DNA of 52,364 nucleotides from a virus, in IMG/VR virus record IMGVR_UViG_3300030380_005007, positions 1-52,364 of that record. One strand, written 5' to 3'. The translations under genes and the position numbers were made by a program. Shown one piece after another: positions 18,615 through 25,726 of the stretch. Under the pieces are notes generated by a model. The model was not told the DNA's origin. It did not search any database and saw only the letters and a program-made list of their open reading frames with translations. Numbering within the stretch: position 1 is the stretch's first letter; the number at the start of each line of letters is the position of its first letter.

Positions 18615-19322
18615 ATGTCAAATATATTAGATAGAATTGCCTCTCCAAGTGATCTTGTTCAAATGCAAGGAGCTAAGATTCTTGTATTTGGAGCATCTGG
18701 AGCAGGTAAAACCACGCTTTGCGCAACCGCGCCAGGCAAAACTCTCATCATCAGTATGGAAGCTGGTCTTTTATCCATCAAGGATAAAGACAATGTGACC
18801 GCTATTGAGGTAAAGGAAGCATCAGAGATCGAGGAGATCGCTCAACTATTGGAGAGCGGTAAACTTGATTATGATACTGTCTGCCTAGATAGTGTTACTG
18901 AGATGTCAGAAATACTTTTGGCTTCTGAAAAAGCTAGAAGTAAAGACCCAAGACGTGCATATGGAGAGGTCATTGAAGTAATGACTCGAACCATGCGTAG
19001 GTTTAGGGATCTGAAGATTCACGTAATCTTTGTCGCTAAAGAAGACAAGATTCGTGATGAGCAAACCGGTGTGTTTCATCATCAACCAATGATGGTAGGT
19101 GCGAAGTTACCGGTGCAAATTCCTTACTTTTTTGATGAGGTATTGGCTTTAAGAACCTTTACTGAAGAAAATGAAGAAGGTAAAAAAATTATCAATAGAT
19201 GGTTGCAAACCACTATTGGTGATAATTATACCGCTAAGGATAGGAGTGGTAAGTTAGAAACTTTTGAAGAGCCTAACTTAACACATGTCATTAATAAACT
19301 TGGATTTACATTAGGAGAGTAA
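18615..19322 (+). CDS. Sak4-like ATPase (AAA_24), single-strand annealing/recombination protein
   Basis: The 235-residue product has a RecA-like core: Walker A GASGAGKT (residues 26-33), a Walker B-like strand DTVCLDSVTEM near 85-95, and later strands VIFVAKEDK and PMMVGAKLP. This matches phage proteins of the AAA_24/Sak4 group, which promote ATP-dependent annealing of single strands together with a phage SSB. The next gene, a DUF669-type SSB candidate, supports this. A strong AAAGGAG site precedes the start. Confidence 0.85.
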   Translation: MSNILDRIASPSDLVQMQGAKILVFGASGAGKTTLCATAPGKTLIISMEAGLLSIKDKDNVTAIEVKEASEIEEIAQLLESGKLDYDTVCLDSVTEMSEILLASEKARSKDPRRAYGEVIEVMTRTMRRFRDLKIHVIFVAKEDKIRDEQTGVFHHQPMMVGAKLPVQIPYFFDEVLALRTFTEENEEGKKIINRWLQTTIGDNYTAKDRSGKLETFEEPNLTHVINKLGFTLGE

Positions 19323-19323
19323 T

Positions 19324-19827
19324 ATGAGCGATTTTGCAGATGTCAAGTTTGATTTCAGTGATGATAATAGCAACACATATATACCCGAGGGCGATTATAC
19401 GACTGAGATAATTAAATGCGAAAAGACTAAGTCTAAAGCAGGTAATGATTATCTCGCACTTGAAGTTAAGGTTGTTGGTGAAAAATACAACGGCTGGATA
19501 GCAAGGAATAATTTTAACCTTTGGTATACCAACAGCGATGCTGAAAAGCAGGATGTGGTTAGAGAGATTGCTGCAAAGCAATTTTCAAAACTACTTAAAG
19601 CTTTGAACATGGATAAGAATCCACCGGCTAACGCTACTGAACTCGTTGGTCTGAACGTTGTTTCTTCACTTGGTATTGAGGAAAGCAATAACGAGGAGTA
19701 CCCTGATAGAAATAATATCACTGGGTTTTCATCCGTTACTGGCGAATCTTCAACACCCCCTAAAGTTGCACAGGATGCACCTGATTGGGTTGAGGAATCA
19801 AAACCAGCTAAACCTAGCTTAGGTTAA
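19324..19827 (+). CDS. DUF669-type ssDNA-binding protein
   Basis: The 167-residue product has the DUF669 pattern: a leading DFSDDN segment, PEGDYTTEIIKCEKTKSKAG, LALEVKVVGEKYNGW and a helical KQFSKLLKALNM. The C-terminus is acidic and Pro-rich, as in single-stranded DNA-binding proteins. The gene lies two bases after the Sak4-like gene, and such pairs are common in phage recombination modules. It probably coats ssDNA for annealing and replication. Confidence 0.8.
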   Translation: MSDFADVKFDFSDDNSNTYIPEGDYTTEIIKCEKTKSKAGNDYLALEVKVVGEKYNGWIARNNFNLWYTNSDAEKQDVVREIAAKQFSKLLKALNMDKNPPANATELVGLNVVSSLGIEESNNEEYPDRNNITGFSSVTGESSTPPKVAQDAPDWVEESKPAKPSLG

Positions 19828-19840
19828 ACAAGAAGGTGCG

Positions 19841-19886
19841 CTAGGGTGCCTCAAGAGTCTTTTCCCCCTGTTAATGACTCACCTAG
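19841..19886. terminator. Weak bidirectional hairpin between convergent operons
   Basis: CTAGGGTG at 19841 can pair with CACCTAG ending at 19886, and inner GAGTC pairs with GACTC; the left arm needs a bulge. The loop side has TTTTCCCCC but no clean U-run follows. It lies exactly between the convergent SSB gene and the gene ending at 19891, so a shared terminator is plausible but weak. Confidence 0.3.
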
Positions 19887-19890
19887 ACTT

Positions 19891-20097
19891 CTAATGAATT
19901 GTTAAACTAACTAGTTGAAGTGGATCGTATTCAGATATGTCTACGACTTTAGCTGGATAATAACTATCGCTATCTTCCATTGATTTGAGTGCGGTAAAAA
20001 ACTTTGCGGTATGTTTATCTGGAGCTTTCATTATTATGGCTTTTAGCTCGTCATCTGTTTCGTAACAGCATATGTATTTTTTTAAATTTTCAAACAT
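19891..20097 (-). CDS. Small hypothetical protein
   Basis: The 68-residue product is last in the leftward helicase operon and overlaps the stop of its neighbour by one base. It has a Cys pair near the start (YICCYE) and an otherwise mixed, soluble composition. No family is recognised. Confidence 0.6.
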   Translation of the reverse strand: MFENLKKYICCYETDDELKAIIMKAPDKHTAKFFTALKSMEDSDSYYPAKVVDISEYDPLQLVSLTIH

Positions 20098-20372
20098 TAA
20101 TTATCTTCCTTAATAAATCCATTTACATATAAAGCAATAATCGCATAATGAATAATCTTCATCAGATCCTCGTTTGCTTTGCCTTTCTTTTTACCAAAAC
20201 GCATTGCGTATTTCATTACATTGCCAACAGCAAATCCCTCTCCGTGACCGCTATCAATTATCATATCAGTTGCCTGATACTTACCGTTGGCGTAATGTTG
20301 GTTATAAGTTTGGTTGATGTAGTTTTCAACGGCTTTAAGAATTTCGTCTTCTTTAAACTTATAATTGATCAT
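20097..20372 (-). CDS. DUF3310-like (SaV-type) nucleotide-kinase-associated protein
   Basis: The 91-residue product ends with GFAVGNVMKYAMRFGKKKGK and EDLMKIIHYAIIALYV, which follows the DUF3310 layout (GNV-KY--R, then EDL-K--Y). That family is widespread in phages, with no established reaction. The gene overlaps the RecE-like gene by ATGA and belongs to the early leftward operon. Confidence 0.65.
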   Translation of the reverse strand: MINYKFKEDEILKAVENYINQTYNQHYANGKYQATDMIIDSGHGEGFAVGNVMKYAMRFGKKKGKANEDLMKIIHYAIIALYVNGFIKEDN

Positions 20373-21199
20373 AGCACTAAATCTACGATATTGGGGCTGT
20401 TGTAGATAGATAAATGACCGCCTTTTCCATGATTGGCGTACTCCTCAAGAAATCCGGACATTTTATCCCAACCTTGCTCCATCAGCTCTTCAGTCATTCT
20501 AAATACTTTTGAAGCATACGGCGGTTTCTTTTCTTGGGCTACAAAGACAAATTCTTTTACTTTGAATCCAGCTTTTTCCATACCTCTTCTGTACCAAGCC
20601 GCTTGCATGTCATAACCATACTTACGCACTGATCCTGCAAATTCTTTTGGGTGGCAGCTTTGAGTTGTTTTGTAATCAACAACAACAATTTCATTCGCTG
20701 AGTAAGGTTTTTGTACCGGCGGACAGATAACATCTGGACGACACTTACAAAGCACATCGCCTTCATACCAATAAAAACTAGCCTCTGCGACTTTGCCTTC
20801 TGCATCTAAATACATACGACCTTCTTCGATCATATTGTTATTCATCGCTTTAATATCCTTCATCTCCACTTCTTTAATAACAGTTAGGCCTCTCTCTTCA
20901 TACTCTTTTTTAAGTTCTTTATTTGCGTTGGTATAAGGTGATCCAGCAATTACCGCAACGGTATTGTTGAATTCATCTTCACCCTCTACTAATAACGCAT
21001 GAGCCGCCGTACCAAAATTCATAGCAGGCGTGGTTTCTTGAACGTGTTCAATAGCGTGTAATTGAGATCGACCAAACGATCTAATATAACTACTGCTAAG
21101 TCCTGGCCCTGCATGGTAGACGGAGTTGGGTATATCTCCGAAAACAAAGCAATCGCCTTTTTGCTCAAACTTATAATCTTTTAATTCTTCAATCTGCAT
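20369..21199 (-). CDS. RecE-like 5'-3' exonuclease (PD-(D/E)XK, DUF3799 type)
   Basis: The 276-residue product has the exonuclease VIII C-terminal domain layout: YHAGPGLSSSYIRSF near the start, MNFGTAAHALLVE (residues about 60-72), CRPDVI and VVDYKTT as the D...D-x-K metal site (about 153-180), and AAWYRRGME. It would resect dsDNA ends to give ssDNA for the Sak4-like annealing protein and SSB at 18615-19827. It overlaps genes on both sides, as expected in an operon. Confidence 0.85.
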   Translation of the reverse strand: MQIEELKDYKFEQKGDCFVFGDIPNSVYHAGPGLSSSYIRSFGRSQLHAIEHVQETTPAMNFGTAAHALLVEGEDEFNNTVAVIAGSPYTNANKELKKEYEERGLTVIKEVEMKDIKAMNNNMIEEGRMYLDAEGKVAEASFYWYEGDVLCKCRPDVICPPVQKPYSANEIVVVDYKTTQSCHPKEFAGSVRKYGYDMQAAWYRRGMEKAGFKVKEFVFVAQEKKPPYASKVFRMTEELMEQGWDKMSGFLEEYANHGKGGHLSIYNSPNIVDLVL

Positions 21200-21476
21200 A
21201 TTTGTACCTCGGTTTTAAAACCAATATTACTTTTTTTGAAATCATCGGCTCTGGCCAATACTTCAAATGTTTATACAAAGACAGCATATTATTTTTCACA
21301 CTATCTTCTTTATATATGGGCTCTCCTATCTTTTTCCAGAACTTAACTATCTCTCGATACTCTCCTCTGTTACCTACAAACGCAACATCTAAATCTGTTC
21401 CGTTGTAAGGTAGATAGACCAACCCCCCTAAATGTTTTCTGAATGGGTAAAAACTTATTGGCTTTCCTATCTCCAT
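21189..21476 (-). CDS. Hypothetical protein between helicase and exonuclease genes
   Basis: The 95-residue product is basic and rich in aromatic residues (ISFYPFRKHLGGLVYLPYNG). It overlaps both the helicase gene and the RecE-like gene by about 10 bases, so it is a genuine member of the operon. No family is recognised; a role in DNA metabolism is suggested only by position. Confidence 0.6.
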   Translation of the reverse strand: MEIGKPISFYPFRKHLGGLVYLPYNGTDLDVAFVGNRGEYREIVKFWKKIGEPIYKEDSVKNNMLSLYKHLKYWPEPMISKKVILVLKPRYKYAD

Positions 21477-23071
21477 AAATGATTTACCACATTTGGAAAC
21501 TTACCGCTAAAATCGACCTTAATCGCTCCTGGCTGATTTATTTCTGTTTGTCTGAATAACGCCTCGTCAACTGTTCTTGGGGGCGATCTGCGTAGGCTTT
21601 CACCGCTTACGACTTTGTTCCACCACGCTACCGCTTTGTCCCTCGCATATCCGGTATGCTCAAAACAAACATATTCGCTGATTATTTTTCTTGGGGTTTT
21701 ATAGCTGACTTTTAGTACAGGTATGTTTTTGGCTTTTGAAAGATGATGAGCAACCCACATATCGAATACAGGTATTTCGTATTTTTCTTTTTTCTTTTGC
21801 TTGGAAATAATATCCAACTGAGATGCAACTAAATCTAATTGGATCTTCCGCATTGGAAACTCATAGCCACAATCTGGACATCTGTTGGCAGCTTTAGCTA
21901 CATACGATCCGCACTCTTTACAAGATTTAACAAGCATCTCGCCTGTCTTTTTGCGTTTGCCTTTTTGATTAGGCTTGATTTGGTTCACAGGACCATGACG
22001 CTCAATATTTTTTGCAAAGTCCAAGACCAAACAGTTTTCTTTGCCTTCTGCTGTTCGCATACCACGTCCCATCATTTGGACGTATAAGCCGGGGCTTAAA
22101 GTGGGGCGTAGCATCACGATCATATCGGTATTAGGTGCATCAAACCCTGTCGTTAAAACATCACAATTAACTAAAGCCCTGATCTTGCCTGCCTTATAAT
22201 CAGCTATCAATTGATCTCTCTCTGTTGGACTTGTATCACCGGTCACGACTCTCGCGCTGACATTACTGAAATTTAATATTCTGCAGACCATTTCAGCATG
22301 AGATATGCCAGCGCAAAAGATCAACCATTGTTTTCTGTTTTGTCCTTTGGTTAAAACTTCTTGCATTGCTTTTTGCGTTCTACCTGAATCGTTCATTTTC
22401 TTTTGTAGATCGCTGGTAACAAACTCTCCTCCGCGCATCGGAACATCATCAACCTCGTATTCAGTATCCATACACTTTGTTACTAAGGGTGATAAATAAC
22501 CGTCGTCGATCAAGCGAATAAAATTCTCACCGCTGCCAAAGTCGATCACGATATCGTCAAAGATAGCGCCTTCTCCCTCTGTCAGCATTCCAGAATTTAA
22601 TCTATAAGGAGTAGCAGTAAAACCGACGACGGTTAAATTTGGATTCTTTTCGCGTAAGGCGACGATGAGAGAACGATACATTCCCTCACCGTCTTTAGGA
22701 ACAAGATGAGCTTCATCGATCAACAATAGATCAAATGTAGGGAGGTACTCAACTTTATTCCAAACCGATTGCAGTTGGGCATAAATAATATCGTTATCGG
22801 TATCTCGACGGCCTAAACTGTTGCCGTACATTCCGATATGGCCTTCCCAAACTTGCTCTAACTTTTCGTAGTTTTGAAAAAGTATTTCTTTAACATGTGA
22901 AACAATTAACGCTTTTGAATTTTTTTGTTGGTTCATATGCCGTACAAATTCAGCGATCACGTGTGATTTGCCTGAACCTGTTGGCATCACCACAAGAGGA
23001 TTATCTGTTTCTATTGCAACATAGTTTTCTAACGCATCAAGTGCTTCTTGTTGATAATCTCTGAGTGGCAT
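21467..23071 (-). CDS. SF2 DEAD/DEAH-type helicase with zinc ribbon
   Basis: I use the ATG at 23071; the longer frame begins at a TTG inside the upstream gene. The 534-residue protein has motif I MPTGSGKS (29-36), motif II LLLIDEAH (about 118-125), motif III-like GFTATPYR, and motif VI QMMGRGMR. A zinc ribbon CKECG...CPDCG lies near residues 380-400, and about 110 residues follow. This is the ResIII-like helicase seen in many phages, likely acting in replication or recombination as an ATP-driven dsDNA translocase. Confidence 0.9.
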   Translation of the reverse strand: MPLRDYQQEALDALENYVAIETDNPLVVMPTGSGKSHVIAEFVRHMNQQKNSKALIVSHVKEILFQNYEKLEQVWEGHIGMYGNSLGRRDTDNDIIYAQLQSVWNKVEYLPTFDLLLIDEAHLVPKDGEGMYRSLIVALREKNPNLTVVGFTATPYRLNSGMLTEGEGAIFDDIVIDFGSGENFIRLIDDGYLSPLVTKCMDTEYEVDDVPMRGGEFVTSDLQKKMNDSGRTQKAMQEVLTKGQNRKQWLIFCAGISHAEMVCRILNFSNVSARVVTGDTSPTERDQLIADYKAGKIRALVNCDVLTTGFDAPNTDMIVMLRPTLSPGLYVQMMGRGMRTAEGKENCLVLDFAKNIERHGPVNQIKPNQKGKRKKTGEMLVKSCKECGSYVAKAANRCPDCGYEFPMRKIQLDLVASQLDIISKQKKKEKYEIPVFDMWVAHHLSKAKNIPVLKVSYKTPRKIISEYVCFEHTGYARDKAVAWWNKVVSGESLRRSPPRTVDEALFRQTEINQPGAIKVDFSGKFPNVVNHLWR

Positions 23072-23072
23072 A

Positions 23073-23147
23073 TTACTTGTCTTTTTTTTCTCTTGATCCG
23101 CCAGGCAACTGCTCAGGATCAAACCAACCGCATGGATAGCCAATCAC
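23073..23147 (-). CDS. GTG-started 24-residue micro-ORF
   Basis: A GTG overlaps the stop of the basic protein upstream (GTGA) and is preceded by GGTCAAGGCAA; the frame ends one base before the helicase ATG. The product contains GYPCGWFDPEQLPGG, which looks like real protein rather than random sequence. The same GTGA coupling occurs at 23944-23947. A -1 frameshift on the A-run upstream could instead fuse this segment to the basic protein. Confidence 0.4.
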   Translation of the reverse strand: MIGYPCGWFDPEQLPGGSREKKDK

Positions 23148-23293
23148 TTGCCTTGACCTCTGTATGCTTTGAAGTTTCTTTTTTTGTTTTTATTCATATT
23201 GGCGAAACCTATATTTCTTCTACCAATACTTGTTCGTTTGCCACGCCCTCTGGTCGCAGGGGTGTGGGTTGTTTTAGTCCACGTCTTTGCCAT
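23144..23293 (-). CDS. Small basic protein (GKRTSIGRRN type)
   Basis: The 49-residue product is strongly basic (RGRGKRTSIGRRN, then NKNKKRNFKAYRGQGK). It has a strong ribosome binding site, AGGAGAAAAA before the ATG, located inside the end of the upstream gene. Similar Lys/Arg-rich mini-proteins ending in YRGQG occur in aquatic phages as far as I recall. Nucleic-acid binding is likely from charge; the function is unknown. Confidence 0.65.
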   Translation of the reverse strand: MAKTWTKTTHTPATRGRGKRTSIGRRNIGFANMNKNKKRNFKAYRGQGK

Positions 23294-23462
23294 TTTTTCT
23301 CCTAGGTGGGTTAATTAATTCAAAATAAAATCGTTTATCATTGATTGCATCAGCAACAATTTCCATCAACTCTTCAGTTGTTTGCTTCTCGCCAAACACA
23401 TCTTCTTCAGTCATTACGACTAGCTTCATTACTTGTTTATGTTTATATTTATTTTTCGTCAT
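23274..23462 (-). CDS. Small hypothetical early protein
   Basis: The 62-residue product has a basic start (TKNKYKHKQ) and an acidic helical middle. It overlaps its neighbours by 14 and 20 bases, which supports it as part of the operon. No family is recognised. Confidence 0.6.
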   Translation of the reverse strand: MTKNKYKHKQVMKLVVMTEEDVFGEKQTTEELMEIVADAINDKRFYFELINPPRRKNGKDVD

Positions 23463-23640
23463 GCCTTATCTCTGCTTCTCCGGTTATATATTCTTCAATC
23501 TCGTATAAAGTGTCATACAGAACGTCATACTTTTTTTGTAGCCATTCTTTTTCTGGTATCTCTTTTCTTCTTTTAAATAAGTAGTTACGTATATCTCTTA
23601 TCTGTATAACTATACGCAACTCGTCTTCGTTCCAATTCAC
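23449..23640 (-). CDS. Small charged helical protein, GTG start
   Basis: The 63-residue product is highly charged and helical (RRKEIPEKEWLQKKYD, then EIEEYITGEAE). The start is a GTG with GAATGAAGG immediately upstream; no better ATG exists in frame. Function unknown. Confidence 0.55.
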   Translation of the reverse strand: MNWNEDELRIVIQIRDIRNYLFKRRKEIPEKEWLQKKYDVLYDTLYEIEEYITGEAEIRHDEK

Positions 23641-23643
23641 CCT

Positions 23644-23718
23644 TCATTCCAAAAATAAAAAAATAACTGAGATAAAAAGCAAGCCTGCAAGTATAGTCAT
23701 CAAGGTAGGATCAAACAT
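23644..23718 (-). CDS. 24-residue membrane peptide
   Basis: An ATG inside the last codons of the upstream gene (AAAGATGTTTGA) opens a 24-residue frame that is almost entirely one transmembrane helix (LMTILAGLLFISVIFLFLE). A longer frame extends to 23832 but is embedded in another gene and less convincing. Small early membrane peptides in phages often modulate host membrane functions; no specific function can be assigned. Confidence 0.5.
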   Translation of the reverse strand: MFDPTLMTILAGLLFISVIFLFLE

Positions 23719-23947
23719 CTTTTTTTCTTCTTGATTTTGCTTTTGCGTTATTGCGCTTTCTAATATCTTCAAACTCAGGTTGTAATCTTTCCCAAAGTTC
23801 ATCTTTACATGCTTGCTTTTCTTTGCCTTCAAGTCCGATAATAATTAGCTCTGACTTCTTGGGTATGTAAGTCTGATGATATTGTTTTTCTTTATCGCGC
23901 CATTCCCATTCGATAGCTCGATCATTAAATACAGTATAGTTGGTCAC
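23711..23947 (-). CDS. Hypothetical early protein, GTG start
   Basis: The 78-residue product starts with a GTG that overlaps the previous stop (GTGA) and has AAGGAGG upstream, a near-perfect ribosome binding site. It is charged, with a Trp-rich N-terminal part (EWEWRDKEKQYHQ) and a Lys/Arg-rich C-terminus (KAKSRRKKDV). No family is recognised. Confidence 0.65.
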   Translation of the reverse strand: MTNYTVFNDRAIEWEWRDKEKQYHQTYIPKKSELIIIGLEGKEKQACKDELWERLQPEFEDIRKRNNAKAKSRRKKDV

Positions 23948-24126
23948 TTGCTTGCCTCCTTAAATGCTTTTTCAAATAGCGCAGGATGATGCGAATAGAT
24001 GTACTCAACAAACTTACTGATTCGTTTGTATGAATCCAAGTCTTGTTGTAATTGGTTGGACCCTTTGACGGGGCTTGGCTGTTGAATGGCTAACACGCCT
24101 TCAATTAAGTTTTTTACTTCGTTCAT
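23944..24126 (-). CDS. First gene of the leftward helicase operon, hypothetical
   Basis: The 60-residue product is mostly helical (SYKRISKFVEYIYSHH). It has a strong ribosome binding site, GGAGGTATAA before the ATG, and lies beside a divergent promoter region. As the promoter-proximal gene it is probably expressed very early. Function unknown. Confidence 0.65.
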   Translation of the reverse strand: MNEVKNLIEGVLAIQQPSPVKGSNQLQQDLDSYKRISKFVEYIYSHHPALFEKAFKEASK

Positions 24127-24152
24127 TTATACCTCCAAAATGTATATTACTA

Positions 24153-24181
24153 AATGTATCAAATACTTCTTGCTTTGTAAA
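24153..24181 (-). promoter_or_regulatory. Candidate leftward promoter for the helicase operon
   Basis: On the minus strand TTTACA (24181-24176), a 17-base spacer and TACATT (24158-24153) lie just upstream of the GGAGGT site of the first gene. The -10 is weak. It overlaps a rightward promoter candidate. Confidence 0.4.
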
Positions 24182-24197
24182 CAAAAATCGTTATACT
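24170..24197 (+). promoter_or_regulatory. Candidate rightward promoter
   Basis: TTGCTT (24170-24175), a 16-base spacer and TATACT (24192-24197) precede the gene at 24211 or its in-frame ATG at 24226. The short distance to the first ATG favours the downstream start if this promoter is used. Confidence 0.5.
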
Positions 24198-24210
24198 TAA
24201 CGTAGATAGT

Positions 24211-24447
24211 ATGAGAAACCAATATATGAATATACAAAAAACAATAAGGATGATTGACAAACTTAGAGATGTGCAAAGAGATTCTTTTGTCGATTTGATT
24301 CGCGCATATTTTAAGACCGGCGGCGTAGAAATAGAAACGCCTGGAGTCTTGATCGAACAAATTAAAAACGATCGAGATGTGTTAATCGATTTAGTTAACA
24401 GTATCGCTGATAGACAAATCAACGATTTAGAACAAAAGGTAAATTAA
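24211..24447 (+). CDS. Small hypothetical helical protein
   Basis: The 78-residue product is helical and charged (TIRMIDKLRDVQRDSFVDLI, then DRDVLIDLVNSIADRQ). The in-frame ATG at 24226 is an alternative start, since the putative -10 ends only 13 bases before the first ATG and neither start has a strong ribosome binding site. It is the first of two rightward genes before the structured RNA region. Confidence 0.6.
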   Translation: MRNQYMNIQKTIRMIDKLRDVQRDSFVDLIRAYFKTGGVEIETPGVLIEQIKNDRDVLIDLVNSIADRQINDLEQKVN

Positions 24448-24448
24448 T

Positions 24449-24640
24449 ATGGGAAGAATGTCAGATTTACATATCGGTATGTGCTCAGATGCAGAAACCG
24501 TTATTGACGATTGCGAGTCTTTTGAGGAGTTTTGCGATCGTATGGTTAAGATTAATTACTTGTATGTACCAAGCATGATTAAAGACATATGGGATGAGTT
24601 TCATATGAATGCTTATTACAAGTATGGCCCAGAGGGTTAG
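24449..24640 (+). CDS. Small hypothetical protein
   Basis: The 63-residue product is acidic with several Cys and Met (IGMCSDAETVIDDCESFEEF). It follows the previous gene by one base (TAATATG). Its stop codon begins the structured non-coding region at 24637. No family is recognised. Confidence 0.6.
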   Translation: MGRMSDLHIGMCSDAETVIDDCESFEEFCDRMVKINYLYVPSMIKDIWDEFHMNAYYKYGPEG

Positions 24641-24890
24641 TCTTCGCGAGCAGGCAAATACGTCTGGCCTGTTAAAATATTAAGAAGACGCTTTAGCCGT
24701 GCAGGTCTTTTTCATACCCTGCCTCCGTAACTTTGAGGTGTAGTTACCGGCGCAAACACCTCACCTATTTTAGTCGTCGCGGGTCCTTTTTTATTTTTCA
24801 TTCCCGCGTTTGGTAATGACGGGGTTTTTCCATTTCCTCGTATATAACTCTAAGGCGTAGTTAACGACGAAACGCCTTACTTTTCTTTTT
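24637..24890 (+). ncRNA. Tandem structured RNA with two covarying H-type pseudoknots
   Basis: Three segments each begin TTAGYC (24637, 24693, 24770). Segments 2 and 3 share one fold. TAACT (24728-24732; 24845-24849) pairs with AGTTA (24742-24746; 24859-24863). The loop between them pairs with a downstream arm: TGAGGTGT with ACACCTCA (24734-24741/24756-24763) and TAAGGCGT with ACGCCTTA (24851-24858/24872-24879). Loop lengths are the same in both (1, 0 and 8 bases). Compensatory changes occur at two pairs of this 8-bp stem, one pair of the hairpin GCAGG/CCTGC versus GCGGG/CCCGC, and one of GCCG/CGGC versus GTCG/CGAC. Segment 1 has GTCTTC/GAAGAC and CAGGC/GCCTG. No gene of credible length lies here. 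Each pseudoknot is followed by T-rich DNA, so terminator or attenuator function is possible. Confidence 0.6.
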
Positions 24891-24915
24891 AACCAAATTT
24901 AGCTAAACTCAAGAT

Positions 24916-25185
24916 ATGAAAGTCTTGGATATTAAAAAGAAGAAACCTTCTGTTGAAGAAGCGCAACGTCGCTTAGAAAAATTATTCTCGGAATTTATCG
25001 AACGCGGTTGCGATCAAGAGTTTCTCGCACTCTTGTTTTTTACTTTCAGCGTCACCGAAGTTTTCAATCACGCCACCACAACAAGCGAAGGATTAAAGAA
25101 AATAGATGATATTTTATATTCTACCTTTGGCGTAGAAAAACAAATCATTTTTACCCCAGAATTACCCCCGGAATTTGACGAATAG
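24916..25185 (+). CDS. Hypothetical protein between the structured RNA and the iterons
   Basis: The 89-residue product is helical, with a basic N-terminus (DIKKKKPSVEEAQRRLEKLF), a hydrophobic-aromatic centre (FLALLFFTFSVTEVF) and an acidic end. It is not the size or pattern of a type III toxin. No family is recognised. Its stop codon abuts the first iteron. Confidence 0.6.
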   Translation: MKVLDIKKKKPSVEEAQRRLEKLFSEFIERGCDQEFLALLFFTFSVTEVFNHATTTSEGLKKIDDILYSTFGVEKQIIFTPELPPEFDE

Positions 25186-25527
25186 TTTTGTCATAAAGTT
25201 CTGACAAAAGACCCCCTTCATTATCGGAATTAGTCGCATTTAGGTGCGATTTGGTAATAGTTTTGTCATATTGTCAGATTTGTCAAAACAGCGCAAATGC
25301 AGTAGCAGAGCACTTTTGGCAGTTTTGTCGTTTTGTCAGAGTACCCCCTTAGAATCTCTATAAATCCCTACAAAATCGTAAAATAAATGGGGGGGTAAAG
25401 AAAAGTATGACAAAACTAATAATATGACTAAATATATATATAATATTATATAAATATATTACCTTATATCAGTATTTTATAGATGTTGAATAGTTTTGTC
25501 AGAGTTTTGTCAAAGGCTTTGACAAAA
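25185..25527. other. Iteron cluster with AT-rich block: candidate replication origin or pac site
   Basis: GTTTTGTCA or a close variant occurs about ten times in both orientations: plus at 25185, 25260, 25279 (short form), 25322 (ending G), 25330, 25493 and 25504; minus at 25202, 25408 and 25520. The last two form a near-perfect palindrome at 25505-25527 with 11-base arms around one central base. An almost pure A/T stretch lies at 25430-25462. Iterons next to an AT-rich block are the usual layout of an initiator-dependent origin. The position just upstream of the terminase small-subunit gene also fits a packaging site. Confidence 0.6.
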
Positions 25528-25564
25528 GTATCTGCAAAAGATGTGATAAACTTGTTGATATAGT

Positions 25565-25726
25565 ATGAAAAAAAAGGTATTAGTTGAGGAATGTCGGAAG
25601 CATTTACACCCCGATATTATTGAATTATTAGAAAAGCCTGTTATCGTAGACATTATAGAAACATTTGACGGAGTTTTAATAGATGCCAGCATACGACATG
25701 AGGATCCGCAGATCGATCAAAGTTGA
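25565..25726 (+). CDS. Small hypothetical protein upstream of terS
   Basis: The 53-residue frame overlaps the start of the terminase small-subunit gene by 44 bases in another frame. It begins KKKVLVEECRKHLHPDIIEL and continues LLEKPVIVDIIETFDG, which looks like real helical protein. There is no clear ribosome binding site. It may be a small DNA-associated protein linked to the iterons, but that is speculation. Confidence 0.45.
   Translation: MKKKVLVEECRKHLHPDIIELLEKPVIVDIIETFDGVLIDASIRHEDPQIDQS

Noticed and set aside
24637-25185. Type III toxin-antitoxin (ToxIN-like) reading of the pseudoknots plus the following gene
   Set aside because: The repeats are not short uniform tandem units, and the 89-residue downstream protein has neither the size nor the basic beta-barrel pattern of a ToxN endoribonuclease.
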